A DNA stretch of 64,000 bases from Sphingomonas sp. YR710 (GCF_900101455.1 NZ_FMZJ01000005.1:212688-276687); one strand, 5' to 3'. Positions 40,012 through 49,606 are shown, counted from the first letter of the stretch. Translations and numbers: made by a program. Notes: generated from the sequence alone by a model not told the origin.

Positions 40012-40902
40012 ATGATGGATCCCGATTATAGCCTGTTCGCCGAGGTGGTCGCCGCGGGCAGCCTTTCGGCGGCAGGGCGGCGGCTGCGCATTTCATCGGC
40101 GATGGTATCGAAGCGGCTCGCGCGGCTTGAGCGGCGATTGGGAACCCAGCTCGTCCATCGCACCACCCGCCGCCTTTCGCTGACGCCGGCTGGGCAGGGC
40201 TTTCACGAGGATGTCGTCGGCATATTGGCGGCGATCCGCGCGGCCGAGGCCCGCATCTCGGACAATGGGGGAAGTGCCGCCGGCAGTCTGCGGGTTGCCG
40301 CACCGACATCGTTCGGGCGCCTCTACGTTGCGCCTTATCTCAAGAATTTTCTCGACATGCATCCACGGATCGATCTGCAGATCGATCTGTCGGACGGCTT
40401 TACCGATCTGGTCGGCGAGCGGATCGACCTTGTGATCCGCATCGCCCCCGAAATCGGCCCGGGTCTGGTGGGCCACCGCCTTGCCACCAGCCGCCGCATC
40501 CTATGTGCCGCGCCGGCCTATCTGGCCGGCGCAGGCATGCCGTCATCGATCGATGACCTTGCGGGCCACTGCCTGCTTGCGGCGACCGATCAATTGCCAT
40601 GGCGGCTCGAAGGGCCGGGCGGGGCGATCGTCGTCGACGGCCGCAGTCATGTCCGCACCAATTCCAGCGAAGTGGTGCGCGAACTGGCGTTGGCCGGCGT
40701 CGGGATCGCGCTGCGTTCGCTCTGGGATGTTGGCCATGATCTGGCGGCAGGGCGATTGCAGCGCGTGCTGCCCGATCATGAGGGATCGGCGGCGGTCGGC
40801 ATCTTCGTTGCTTATCCGCGCGCGGCGTTCGTGCCGCCGGCGGTGACGGCATTTCTCGAATATCTGCGCGGGATCTATGCCGTGCCGCCCTGGGAAGGAT
40901 AA
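40012..40902 (+). CDS. LysR-family transcriptional regulator
   Basis: Probable regulator of the divergent glc operon. From the ATG at 40012 (an adjacent ATG lies at 40015; AAGGAAAG precedes both) it has about 296 residues. The winged HTH occupies the first 60 residues (FAEVVAAGSLSAAGRRLRIS, then SKRLARLERRLGTQLVHRTT), and an effector-binding PBP-like domain fills the rest (GSLRVAAPTSFGRLYVAPYL). E. coli controls glc with the GntR-type GlcC, so a LysR regulator here is a different solution. The palindrome at 39958-39976 is its likely binding site. Confidence 0.88.
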   Translation: MMDPDYSLFAEVVAAGSLSAAGRRLRISSAMVSKRLARLERRLGTQLVHRTTRRLSLTPAGQGFHEDVVGILAAIRAAEARISDNGGSAAGSLRVAAPTSFGRLYVAPYLKNFLDMHPRIDLQIDLSDGFTDLVGERIDLVIRIAPEIGPGLVGHRLATSRRILCAAPAYLAGAGMPSSIDDLAGHCLLAATDQLPWRLEGPGGAIVVDGRSHVRTNSSEVVRELALAGVGIALRSLWDVGHDLAAGRLQRVLPDHEGSAAVGIFVAYPRAAFVPPAVTAFLEYLRGIYAVPPWEG

Positions 40903-40908
40903 GGGGCG

Positions 40909-41532
40909 CTATTGTGCTGCCAGCGCATAGCTGCCCGTCTTGCGAAGCAGGCCGGCGGCTTCGGCAGGCATGATCAGCGCAGTCACGTCCCGGCCAGCGC
41001 GTTCCTTCAACCGGAAGGCAAATGGGCGGCCCGCGTCGGTATCGTAACGCGCGGCGATTTCGCGCAACAGGCTCTCTTCGATGGGGAACGCGACCAATTT
41101 GGAGAGGATGCAATCGGTGCTGAGTTCGGGGTTGGCGCAATAATCACCGCCATTCGCGTTGAGTGTCGGCGCCGTGCGGGCAAGGCCGCCCGCCGTCTGG
41201 AAATGAACCGCTTCGAACGTCCGCTCAGGCCCGATATAGCGCACCTTGTGATGGACTTCGTATCGGATCTTGCCGGTCGCGCGATCGATGACCGCGCGCA
41301 GCGACGGATCGCTGTCGACCACATTGCCCGTCCAGTGCCAGCCCACACGGCCGCGGTGGGCCTTTTCGGTCGAAAGCGTCGCGACGAACTCAAGGTTGTC
41401 GTCCTTCACCAGGATTTTGGAATAGACCTTGTCGGCGGTCAGCGACTGCATATCGGGCGATATGGCAACCGACGCGTTTGCGCCGGTGGTCGCGGGCGCG
41501 GCCGCGAGGGCAAGCAATATGGCACGTAACAT
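40909..41532 (-). CDS. secreted hypothetical protein
   Basis: 207 residues with a signal peptide (MLRAILLALAAAPATTGANA) and a good AGGAG ribosome site. The mature part is mixed alpha/beta, with a motif region GRVGWHWTGNVVDSDPSLRAV and two cysteines (YCANPELSTDCIL) that could form a disulfide. I do not recognise a family. It converges on the LysR gene, with six bases between stops. The small secreted gene upstream at 41626-41892 reads the same way and may be co-transcribed. Confidence 0.7.
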   Translation of the reverse strand: MLRAILLALAAAPATTGANASVAISPDMQSLTADKVYSKILVKDDNLEFVATLSTEKAHRGRVGWHWTGNVVDSDPSLRAVIDRATGKIRYEVHHKVRYIGPERTFEAVHFQTAGGLARTAPTLNANGGDYCANPELSTDCILSKLVAFPIEESLLREIAARYDTDAGRPFAFRLKERAGRDVTALIMPAEAAGLLRKTGSYALAAQ

Positions 41533-41625
41533 GGGAACTCCTGATAATGATGAGGGCCGCGGTCGGCCGGGGATGATGATTGATCGCAGGTACCCGGCCG
41601 TGGCAGGCGTCGAAGCGGACGGGGA

Positions 41626-41892
41626 TCAATCGGCCTGAACGGTGCGATCCTGCGGCGCGCGATCGGCAATTGCGCCGCAGGTGGCGTCGCGCGCCTGATC
41701 GGCGGCAGGAGCGCCCTTGCCAGCCGGGACATGACGATATCCCGTGTCGCATCCGGCGGTTTCGCCGGCGATGCGGTAATGCTTGACGGGCGTCTTGCCG
41801 CCAGGCGCCCAGCCCTCGATCAATGTGGGCGCGGACTGGGCCAGCAGCGGGGCGGTAGGCAGGGCCAGGGCGACGAGAAACAGAAGGCGCAT
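41626..41892 (-). CDS. small secreted hypothetical protein
   Basis: 88 residues from ATG 41892, preceded by AAAGGAA at good spacing. A clear signal peptide (MRLLFLVALALPTAPLLAQS) ends at Ala-Gln. The mature ~70 residues contain two cysteines (GCDTGYRHV, ATCGAIAD), likely one disulfide. The much longer frame from 42108 has no signal-like start and is rejected. Function unknown; probable periplasmic location. Confidence 0.65.
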   Translation of the reverse strand: MRLLFLVALALPTAPLLAQSAPTLIEGWAPGGKTPVKHYRIAGETAGCDTGYRHVPAGKGAPAADQARDATCGAIADRAPQDRTVQAD

Positions 41893-42122
41893 CAAAATTC
41901 CTTTGGGCTGTCGTTGTTGGTGACATTGCCAATTTAGGGATGTGCCATTGCGGGCCTTTCGCGCGACTGTAAGGAATGATGTCTGGCAAACGACCGGCAT
42001 GTTGCGGTTCGGCGACAAATTGTTGCTGCCGGGCGAAAATGCCACCGATCGATCGATGTGGTGCTTGAACAGCTTGGCCGGGGTGCCCAGCTTATTGCGA
42101 TGCAACAAGATTTTCGTATTTC

Positions 42123-42833
42123 ATGACCGCGCCTTCCATCGTTATTGTCGAGGATGACCCGGCGCTGCGCACGCTCGTCTCGCGCACCTTGCAGGAAAAT
42201 GGCTATGCCGTTCGGCCTGCGACGTCGGCCCCCGAAATGTGGATCGCCCTGAAGGCAGCGCCGGTCGACCTCATCCTGCTGGACATCATGCTGCCCGGAA
42301 CCAACGGGATCGACCTGTGCCGCGAGATCCGCAAGACGAGCGAGGTTCCGATCATCTTCATCAGCGCCCGAAGCCAGGAAGCCGATCGCGTACTGGGGCT
42401 GGAACTGGGGGCGGACGATTATATCGCCAAGCCGTTCGGCACGCGCGAGCTCGTTGCCCGGGTGCGCGCGGTGCTGCGCAGGACGGGGGCCGAACGCGCT
42501 GCTGGCGCCCCGCGCGGCAGTGAAGTTGAATTCGGCGAATGGCGGGTCAATTTTCCGCGCCGTGAACTGCGATCGTCCAGCGGTGCGATCATCGATCTCA
42601 CGGGGGCGGAGTTCGATCTGCTGGCCAGCTTCCTGAACCAGCCCCAGCGCGTGATCGCGCGCGAGCGGTTGATCGAATTGTCGCGCACGCGCCTGGGCGA
42701 CAGTTCGGATCGATCGATCGACGTGCTGGTCAGCCGGCTGCGCCGCAAGCTCATGGCAGCGGGTGGCACCGCGCCTATCATCACGGTGCGCGGCATCGGC
42801 TATATGCTCAATGTGGAAGTCGTACCCCTCTGA
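42123..42833 (+). CDS. OmpR-family response regulator
   Basis: 236 residues: receiver domain (IVIVEDDPALRTLVSRTL, phospho-Asp in LILLDIMLPGTNG, and the Lys in DDYIAKPFGTRELVARV) followed by an OmpR/PhoB winged-helix DNA-binding domain (ERLIELSRTRLGDSSDRSID, then VLVSRLRRKL). It overlaps the sensor kinase gene by one base (TGATG). The carbonic anhydrase-SulP pair lies directly downstream of the kinase, so these genes are candidate targets, but nothing in the sequence proves it. Confidence 0.94.
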   Translation: MTAPSIVIVEDDPALRTLVSRTLQENGYAVRPATSAPEMWIALKAAPVDLILLDIMLPGTNGIDLCREIRKTSEVPIIFISARSQEADRVLGLELGADDYIAKPFGTRELVARVRAVLRRTGAERAAGAPRGSEVEFGEWRVNFPRRELRSSSGAIIDLTGAEFDLLASFLNQPQRVIARERLIELSRTRLGDSSDRSIDVLVSRLRRKLMAAGGTAPIITVRGIGYMLNVEVVPL

Positions 42834-44140
42834 TGCGCCGAATCCGCTGGTCGATCGGCATATTGGGGCAGATCCTCGCGATTCTGCTGCTGACGGTCCT
42901 CATCGAATTTGGTGCGAGCACCTTCCTCTATGAGCGCGCAAGCCGCTTTTCGCTGCACGAAGACGAGGCCCGCCGGCTGGCCGAACATCTGGTGATCGCA
43001 CGCAAGCTGGTCGCGGAGCGCCCCCCGGAGTTGCGGCCGGGGCTGGCGAACGAATTGACCACCGAACGTTATCATTTGCATTGGGCCAGGGTGTTGCCGC
43101 CGCCGCCGCCCCTCGCCCCCGAGCTCGATCGGACGCGCCATCAGATCGTTGCGTGGGAGCCCAGTCTCGAACGGACCGACCTTCGTCTGCGCCTGACATC
43201 CCCCGGCCGCAAATCGACGATCAGCGGTGGGCTGCGTCTGTCCGACGGCAGCTGGTTATACTTCAGTACGCGCGAGGCGGTCAGCCGTTGGGACTTCGTT
43301 ACGGGACGCGCGCTGCTTGCGCTGGTGCCCGCGATCGCATTGTTCATTATCGGCGGGTTGCTGATCCGGAATGCCTTGAGCCCGATTCGCCGGCTTGCGC
43401 GGGCGACAGAGCGGGTCGGGGTCGGCGTGCAGCTCGGCCTGCCGGAGCAAGGCACGTCCGAAGTCCGCGGCCTGATACGCGCCTTCAATACGATGCAGGA
43501 GCGCATTCACCGATTGATAGCGGAGCGGACGCAGGCATTGGCCGCGGTCGGGCATGATATCCGCACGCCGCTCGCGCGGTTGCAATTGCGGCTGGATAGT
43601 GTCGCCGATGATGCGTTGCAGGATGCGATGGGCCGCGACATTGCCGAAATGGAGGCGATGGTAGCGTCGCTGCTCGCGTTTCTGGGTGGGGAGCAGGACC
43701 CCGAGGCGGCTGGCCGTGTCGATCTTGCCATTCTGCTTCGGACGTTGGCTGACGATTTCAGCGACCGTGGGCATCCGACCGAATATATCGGCGCTGAATC
43801 ATTGGAGGCGATGATCCGCCCGATGGGAATGCGTCGCGCCGTCACCAATCTGCTGGAAAATGCCTTTCATCACGGGACGCATGCGCGCGTGTCGCTCAAT
43901 GCCATGGCGGAAAATATCGTCATCGCCGTGGAGGATGATGGCCCCGGCATTGCCGAGGACCGGCTGGCGGAGGTTCTGCTGCCCTTCGCCCGGCTGGATA
44001 GCGCCCGCAGCCGCAATACCGGCGGGCTCGGGCTTGGCCTCGCGATCGTGGTCCAGGCGGTGGAGCGCGAGAGCGGTCGACTTCACCTTTCCAATCGTCC
44101 GCAAGGCGGCCTTCGTGTGGAAATCACGCTCCCCGCCTGA
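42833..44140 (+). CDS. membrane sensor histidine kinase, EnvZ-like
   Basis: Cognate kinase of the preceding regulator, 435 residues. TM1 is near residues 7-33 (ILGQILAILLLTVLIEFG), followed by a periplasmic domain of about 125 residues, TM2 near 158-182 (LLALVPAIALFIIGGLLI), a HAMP linker, the H-box AAVGHDIRTPLARLQLRL with the phospho-His at about residue 241, and a complete ATPase domain (NLLENAFHHG, DDGPGIAEDRL, GGLGLGLAIV). The periplasmic domain includes a proline run (PPPPPLAPELD). Signal unknown. Confidence 0.93.
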   Translation: MRRIRWSIGILGQILAILLLTVLIEFGASTFLYERASRFSLHEDEARRLAEHLVIARKLVAERPPELRPGLANELTTERYHLHWARVLPPPPPLAPELDRTRHQIVAWEPSLERTDLRLRLTSPGRKSTISGGLRLSDGSWLYFSTREAVSRWDFVTGRALLALVPAIALFIIGGLLIRNALSPIRRLARATERVGVGVQLGLPEQGTSEVRGLIRAFNTMQERIHRLIAERTQALAAVGHDIRTPLARLQLRLDSVADDALQDAMGRDIAEMEAMVASLLAFLGGEQDPEAAGRVDLAILLRTLADDFSDRGHPTEYIGAESLEAMIRPMGMRRAVTNLLENAFHHGTHARVSLNAMAENIVIAVEDDGPGIAEDRLAEVLLPFARLDSARSRNTGGLGLGLAIVVQAVERESGRLHLSNRPQGGLRVEITLPA

Positions 44141-44245
44141 CAGCAACGATTCCTTACGATCACGCTGCATCACAGCAAAGTGCCGAAGCTAATTGGGAAG
44201 AGAGCAGGTTCGCCGAAATCTGCACCAAATCCAAGGAGCATCATC

Positions 44246-44941
44246 ATGAACGAGCTGATCGGCCGTGTCTTTACCTTTGAGACGCAGGTCTTCCCCAATC
44301 AGAGCGCACTTTACAGCCATCTCGCCGTCAACGGGCAAAGTCCCAAGACGCTGATAATCTCCTGCGCCGATTCCCGGGTCGTGCCCGAACAGATCGTGCA
44401 GGCGCAGCCCGGCGATCTATTCGTTTGCCGCAACGCCGGCAACATCGTTCCGCCGTTCGCCACGCAGAATGGCGGTGTCTCGTCCACGGTGGAATATGCG
44501 GTCATGGCGCTGGGCGTCCGCGACATCATCGTATGCGGGCATTCGGATTGCGGTGCGATGAAGGCGGTCGCCGATCCGACGGGGCTGGAGGCCATGCCGA
44601 ATGTCGCCGCGTGGCTGCGCCACAGCAACGCCGCGCGCCAGGTGGTCGACGATTGTTATGTCGAGCTTGAACCCGACGAACGGCTCCGCGCGATTTCGCT
44701 GGAAAATATCGTCGCCCAGCTCGCGCATCTGCGGACGCATCCGTCGGTCGCGGCGGGCGTGGCCCGCGGCGATATCTCGCTCCACGGCTGGTATGTCGAT
44801 ATCCATGCCGGGCTGATTCTGGGCCTCGACGGCAAAAGCGGCCGGTTCCGGGCGATCCGCGACGATCAGAGCCTGCCGGTTGCCCATAAGCCCGCGGTGC
44901 GGCTGGCGGCGGATTTTCCTTATCTTGAGGCGGCCGAATGA
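44246..44941 (+). CDS. beta-class carbonic anhydrase
   Basis: Interconverts CO2 and bicarbonate. 231 residues from ATG 44246, which has an AAGGAGC ribosome site at good spacing; the frame open from 44180 lacks one. Zinc ligands and catalytic dyad are all present: Cys40, Asp42 and Arg44 in SCADSR, and His99 and Cys102 in GHSDCG. The stop overlaps the start of the SulP transporter by four bases, indicating tightly coupled expression and a shared job in bicarbonate supply. Confidence 0.95.
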   Translation: MNELIGRVFTFETQVFPNQSALYSHLAVNGQSPKTLIISCADSRVVPEQIVQAQPGDLFVCRNAGNIVPPFATQNGGVSSTVEYAVMALGVRDIIVCGHSDCGAMKAVADPTGLEAMPNVAAWLRHSNAARQVVDDCYVELEPDERLRAISLENIVAQLAHLRTHPSVAAGVARGDISLHGWYVDIHAGLILGLDGKSGRFRAIRDDQSLPVAHKPAVRLAADFPYLEAAE

Positions 44942-46449
44942 TGGGGATTCGGGCAAGGCTCGCCGGTGCGAATCCGGCCGCCGACTTCACGGCCTCGATC
45001 GTCGTATTCCTCGTCGCGATGCCGCTGTGCATGGGCATTGCGGTCGCATCGGGCGTGCCGCCCGAAAAAGGGTTGATCACCGGCATCATCGGCGGTCTCG
45101 TCGTCGGTCTGATCGCGGGCTCGCCGCTCCAGGTCAGCGGGCCGGCGGCGGGGCTTGCGGTGATCGTGTTCGAGATTGTCCGCGATCAGGGCCTTTCGGC
45201 GCTGGGGCCGATCCTGGTGCTCGCCGGGCTGATCCAGTTGGCCGCCGGCATCTTTCGGCTTGGCGGCTGGTTTCGGGCCATCTCGCCGGCGGTGGTCCAC
45301 GGCATGCTTGCCGGGATCGGCGCGCTGATCGTGATCGGCCAGTTTCACGTGATGTTCGACGCAAAGCCGATGTCCAGCGGTCTGGAGAATCTGGCAGCCA
45401 TGCCGGGCCGCCTGATGGATCTGTCATTGACGGACATGCGGGCGACGGAGCTGGCCTTCCTGATCGGGCTGGTTACGATCGGTGCGATGCTGGCGTGGGA
45501 ACGCTGGCGGCCGGCGTCGCTGCGCCTCGTGCCCGGTGCTTTGGTCGGGGTTGTCGCCGGCACGCTGCTCGCGGCGGCGGCGGGCCTTGGTGTCGCGCGG
45601 GTCGTGGTGCCATCCTCGATCTTTGCCGCGATCGATCTTCCGCCGTCGACATTCCTGTCGCAGCTGGTCAATCCGGCTATCGTGACCACGGCGATCGCGA
45701 TCGCGTTCATCGCCAGTGCCGAGACCTTGCTGTCGGCGGCGGCGGTGGACCGGATGCACGATGGTCCGCGCTCGAACTATGACAAGGAGCTGCGCGCGCA
45801 GGGTATCGGCAATCTGCTGTGCGGCTTCGCCGGCGCGTTGCCGATGACCGGCGTGATCGTGCGATCATCGGCCAATGTGCAGGCGGGCGCCATCACCCGC
45901 CTTTCGGCGATCCTGCACGGCGCGTGGATTTTGGGCTTCGTCGCTCTGCTGCCCTGGCTGTTACGCCTGATCCCGATGGCGGCGCTGGGCGGCATCCTGG
46001 TCATCACGGGCTGGAGACTCGTCAGCCTGACCCATGCCCGCCACCTGCTACGGCATTATGGGGCGCTGCCCGCGCTGATCTGGCTGGTGACGTTCGTGAT
46101 GGTCGTTGCAACGGATTTGTTGACCGGCGTGCTGGTGGGCATGGGACTTTCCTTGCTGGAATTGTTGCCGCATGTGCGCCGCCTCAGTCTGCGGATCGAT
46201 CAGCGGCATGACGAGGGCGAAAGCCGCATCAGCCTGAATGGTGTCGCGACCTTCCTGTCGCTGCCGCGGCTCAGCCATGCGCTGGAGGCGGTGCCCGGCG
46301 GCAGCCGTATCCAGCTCGACCTCAGCGGTTTGCGTGGCGTCGATCATACATCGTCGGAGATGCTGACGGATTGGTTGCAGCGCAAGCGCAGCCAGGGCGT
46401 CACCGTCGACATGCGCGGGGCTCGATCCGATCTGGGGCTGGCATGCTGA
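44938..46449 (+). CDS. SulP-family anion transporter with STAS domain
   Basis: 503 residues with 10 or more membrane segments. The start GANPAADFTASIVVFLVAMP and the signature region AGSPLQVSGPAAGLAVIVFE are typical of SulP transporters, as is FIASAETLLSAAAVDRM. After the last helix, a short STAS-like domain (RIQLDLSGLRGVDHTSSEML) closes the protein. SulP proteins carry sulfate, bicarbonate or other anions. Coupling to a carbonic anhydrase argues for bicarbonate uptake, as in BicA-like systems; that is inference. It ends about 180 bases before the porin gene. Confidence 0.9.
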   Translation: MMGIRARLAGANPAADFTASIVVFLVAMPLCMGIAVASGVPPEKGLITGIIGGLVVGLIAGSPLQVSGPAAGLAVIVFEIVRDQGLSALGPILVLAGLIQLAAGIFRLGGWFRAISPAVVHGMLAGIGALIVIGQFHVMFDAKPMSSGLENLAAMPGRLMDLSLTDMRATELAFLIGLVTIGAMLAWERWRPASLRLVPGALVGVVAGTLLAAAAGLGVARVVVPSSIFAAIDLPPSTFLSQLVNPAIVTTAIAIAFIASAETLLSAAAVDRMHDGPRSNYDKELRAQGIGNLLCGFAGALPMTGVIVRSSANVQAGAITRLSAILHGAWILGFVALLPWLLRLIPMAALGGILVITGWRLVSLTHARHLLRHYGALPALIWLVTFVMVVATDLLTGVLVGMGLSLLELLPHVRRLSLRIDQRHDEGESRISLNGVATFLSLPRLSHALEAVPGGSRIQLDLSGLRGVDHTSSEMLTDWLQRKRSQGVTVDMRGARSDLGLAC

Positions 46450-46631
46450 CGATATCCGCCGGCAGCAACATTTCGTCACGGCCCGGCAATCCGGCGGCCA
46501 GCCGGGGTCCATAGGGTGGCGATCGTCCGGAAGGATGGCGGCTCCGCCAGGCAGGGTTTTCTGTGTTGGTGAGAAGCCGCCGCTTCGGGGCGGAGAAGGA
46601 CCTATCACATCGGAATTAAGGGGAATGTTCG

Positions 46632-47441
46632 ATGATCTATCGTCTCGCCGCAGTCGTGCTCGCACTCGGCGCCGCGCCGGCCCTCGGCCAGGCCGCCGCT
46701 CCGGGGCCTTTCACCATGTCCGGCAATGTCGCGCTGGTTTCCGATTACCGGTTTCGCGGCGTCTCGCAGAGCGACAAGCAGATGGCGATCCAGGGGGGAT
46801 TGGGCGTAACGCATCGTAGCGGTCTCTACGCCGGCACCTGGGCATCGAACCTTTCCGGTTGGGGTACCTTCGGTGGCGCCAACATGGAACTGGATCTTTA
46901 TGCCGGCTACAAGGTGCCGGTCGGCATCGGGACGCTCGACGTCGGCCTGACATGGTATATGTATCCGGGCGGTTTCGATAAGACCGACTTTGCCGAACCT
47001 TATGTCAAACTCTCTGGAACATATGGCCCGCTGACGTTGCTCGGCGGCATAGCCTATGCGCCCGCACAGCAGGCGCTGGGCAACTGGTCGAACCGGCCCG
47101 ACAGCGCGGCGGGCGACAAGGAAGACAATCTCTATCTGTGGACGGACGCGAGTGGCGGCATTCCCGGCACTCCGATCACCGCCAAAGCCCATATCGGCTG
47201 GTCCCACGGCAATCCCGGCCTGGGACCGAACGGCACCAGCGTTGCCCCGACCGGCAAATATTGGGACTGGATGATCGGGGCGGATTATGCGCTGGGGCCC
47301 GTCACGCTGGGCCTGGCCTATGTCGATACCGACATCGGCAAGCGCGAGTCCGCTTATTTGCAGCCGAACTTCTCCTCGACGAAAAATGGTTCGTCGATCG
47401 CAGGCAGTACCGTGCTGTTCTCGGTGTCTGCGGCATTTTGA
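46632..47441 (+). CDS. TorF-family (Gcw_chp) putative outer-membrane porin
   Basis: 269 residues. A signal peptide (MIYRLAAVVLALGAAPALGQ) leads into the family hallmark VSDYRFRGVSQSDKQMAIQG and LYAGTWASNL. The remainder is alternating beta strands ending in a C-terminal aromatic (FSVSAAF), as expected of an outer-membrane barrel. The function of the family is unknown; a porin-like role is assumed. A good AAGGGGA ribosome site precedes it. A strong hairpin follows at 47514-47547. Confidence 0.88.
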   Translation: MIYRLAAVVLALGAAPALGQAAAPGPFTMSGNVALVSDYRFRGVSQSDKQMAIQGGLGVTHRSGLYAGTWASNLSGWGTFGGANMELDLYAGYKVPVGIGTLDVGLTWYMYPGGFDKTDFAEPYVKLSGTYGPLTLLGGIAYAPAQQALGNWSNRPDSAAGDKEDNLYLWTDASGGIPGTPITAKAHIGWSHGNPGLGPNGTSVAPTGKYWDWMIGADYALGPVTLGLAYVDTDIGKRESAYLQPNFSSTKNGSSIAGSTVLFSVSAAF

Positions 47442-47944
47442 GTGCGGCGGCGAAGGGCGGATAAATGTCGTGCGTGCCCGGCGCCCCTCTCTAAACCTGT
47501 GTCAACTAAAAGGAGAGTCGGAAGCGAACTCGTGTCGCGCCGACTCTTCGCAATTGTATTCGATCTCCATCAGGCCTCCCGGGCACCCGCAACCGGAAAA
47601 TGATCCGGGTTGCGCCATGTGAAATTCTCCCCCGACTATATGTAACGCTTCTCAAAACTACCGATAGCGGCTGGAAAGGCTATGCTGCATTCTAGTCAGG
47701 CGCGCCGAAAGTAACGCCACCGTACCGGCGATAGTTCTCTCCTTGTCGATCCCGTCAATGTCTATACGTTGCCGGTACCGAGTGCGATCGAGCTTCGCCT
47801 GTTCGGGGATTCGACGATCGTGGATATAACGGTGCGAAAATGCCGAGGTCCGTTGCTGCCGTATCGCCTCGATGCGCTGGCGATCCTTAGATGCGATGGT
47901 TTGCAGGGTGCCGGTAACAGCCGGACCGTCAGGAGAGGTTGGTC
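47442..47944. other. gap between porin and MFS gene
   Basis: 503 bases without a supportable gene. It contains the hairpin listed separately and a second weaker inverted repeat (GCAACCGG...CCGGGTTGC, about 47589-47613). The AGGAGAGG at 47931-47938 is the ribosome site of the MFS gene. The longest minus-strand frame here is an antisense extension from the MFS gene. Confidence 0.4.
47514..47547 (+). terminator. hairpin downstream of the porin gene
   Basis: AGAGTCGG and CCGACTCT form a perfect 8-bp stem, extended after a small internal loop by GCGA/TCGC around a 7-base loop. It begins 73 bases after the porin stop. There is no T-run, so it could be a Rho-assisted terminator or a stable 3' end. 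Confidence 0.4.
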
Positions 47945-49231
47945 GTGAGCATTAAAGTGACTGCTGCCGAGGAATGGAGGCACGGCTGGGCGATCGTCCT
48001 GACCGCGGCTGCCGGGCTGTCTTTCCTCTCCGTTGTGATGTCGGGTGTCGGCACGTTCATCGCGCCATTGAGCGCGGAATTCGGGTGGAGCCGGGCCACG
48101 TTGACGATGGGCATGGCGATCGCGGGGTCGGTCGTGCTGCTGCTGTCTCCCGTCGCCGGAACGATGGTCGATCGTTTTGGGCCGCGATCGCTTGCGCTGC
48201 CCGGCGTGATCATCATGACCCTGGCCACCGCCGCGTTCGGCCTGGCCAATGGATCGGTGGTGCAATGGGTCTTCCTGTGGATGTTCTATGCGCTCGCGCA
48301 CGTCTCGATGATGATGAGCATCTGGACGGGCGCCGTTGCCGGTGCATTCGACAAGGGGCGTGGCCTGGCGCTGGGGATGACGCTGGCCGGTTCGGCCGTC
48401 GCACAGACTGTGATCCCAAGCCTTTCGACCTGGCTGATCGACATCGTCGGTTGGCGCCACGCTTATATGTACCTTGGCTTCGGCTGGGGAAGCATAACGT
48501 TTCTGCTCTGCTGGCTGTTTCTGCACAATGTGCGCGGCCCGTCGAAACGCGAATCGAAGGCGACGGCTGCGCGCGGCGCCGATCTCGATGGCTTATCGAT
48601 TGCGCAGGCCTGGCGCGATCCCGGCTTGTGGCGCATCGCCATCTCGACGTTGCTGCTGATGTTGCTCACGATGGGGCTGGCCGTGCACCAGATCCCGATC
48701 ATGACCGAATCCGGAATCAGTCGCGAGACCGCGGCGCTGCTGGCGGGCATCAGCGGTATCGCCGGCATGGCCGGCAATGTGGTGACCGGGGCCCTGATGG
48801 ACCGCTATCGCGCCAATTGGGTGGGCGGGATCACGCTGGGCATCATGGCGCTGACCTTCGCCTTGCTGCTCGATGGCATACGTACACCCGTGCTGATCTT
48901 TATCGCGATCATGATCAACGGTTATTCGGCGGGGACCAAGCTGCAGATCTGCGGCTATTTGACCTCCCGCTATGGCGGGCTCAAAAACTACGGCGCGATT
49001 TTCGGCTTCATGGGCAGCCTGATCGCCATCGGCGGAGCGCTGGGCCCGTTTCTTGCCGGGCTCGCTTACGATCTGACCGGCAGCTACAACTTGTTCGTCA
49101 TCGTTGGCATGGTCGGTTGTTTCGTGGCCGGACTGCTGATCCTGACGCTGCCGCGCTGTCCTGAATGGAAATCCGTGCCAGCCAAACGGCGGGACGAGGA
49201 TCGGGTCGCGCTGCTGGAAGATGTGCCGTGA
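47945..49231 (+). CDS. MFS transporter, monocarboxylate-porter-like
   Basis: 428 residues with 12 predicted membrane segments in two halves around a central loop (GPSKRESKATAARGADLDG). The first half shows VGTFIAPLSAEFGWSRATLT and the MFS loop 2-3 motif GTMVDRFGPRSLALPG, a pattern typical of the oxalate/formate and monocarboxylate porter group. Start: GTG 47945 is correctly spaced from AGGAGAGG, while the TTG at 47939 directly abuts it. It may supply or export a small organic acid. The downstream TonB receptor is the nearest candidate functional partner, but they are 375 bases apart. Confidence 0.9.
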   Translation: MSIKVTAAEEWRHGWAIVLTAAAGLSFLSVVMSGVGTFIAPLSAEFGWSRATLTMGMAIAGSVVLLLSPVAGTMVDRFGPRSLALPGVIIMTLATAAFGLANGSVVQWVFLWMFYALAHVSMMMSIWTGAVAGAFDKGRGLALGMTLAGSAVAQTVIPSLSTWLIDIVGWRHAYMYLGFGWGSITFLLCWLFLHNVRGPSKRESKATAARGADLDGLSIAQAWRDPGLWRIAISTLLLMLLTMGLAVHQIPIMTESGISRETAALLAGISGIAGMAGNVVTGALMDRYRANWVGGITLGIMALTFALLLDGIRTPVLIFIAIMINGYSAGTKLQICGYLTSRYGGLKNYGAIFGFMGSLIAIGGALGPFLAGLAYDLTGSYNLFVIVGMVGCFVAGLLILTLPRCPEWKSVPAKRRDEDRVALLEDVP

Positions 49232-49606
49232 AGGCCTGATCGGTCAGTCGAATTGATCTTGCACGAATAATAGCGGTTCCCTGCCAAGATTTCTCAGAAT
49301 TCTGCGCGGTAATGAGGCTGAACCTCTTCGAGCCACAGGTCGGTATCGTTGAAATAGCGAGGTAAGTCCAAACGTGATTTCTTCTCAGGATTCACATACG
49401 AAACGACTGTGCTTCCAGCGCAGTCGATAAAAATCAAAATCGATATTTTTATTGGAGAAATGCGGGAAAAATCGGGTGCTTTACGCGATCGATTTTCCGC
49501 CGGACTCAAAACAGCTTGTGCTCTCGCTTAATAGCTGAAACTATGACGCATGACAGGCGCCAAAAGAGCGCTTGCAAAACGATTGACTGGGAAGAGGAGG
49601 CAATCA
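49232..49606. other. gap upstream of the second TonB receptor
   Basis: 375 bases. AT-rich sequence around 49420-49480 is a likely promoter area. A minus-strand frame of 71 codons (49294-49509) ends in LPRYFNDTDLWLEEVQPHYR, which looks protein-like, but it has no ribosome site or recognised family; it could be a gene remnant. It is not called as a gene. Confidence 0.35.
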
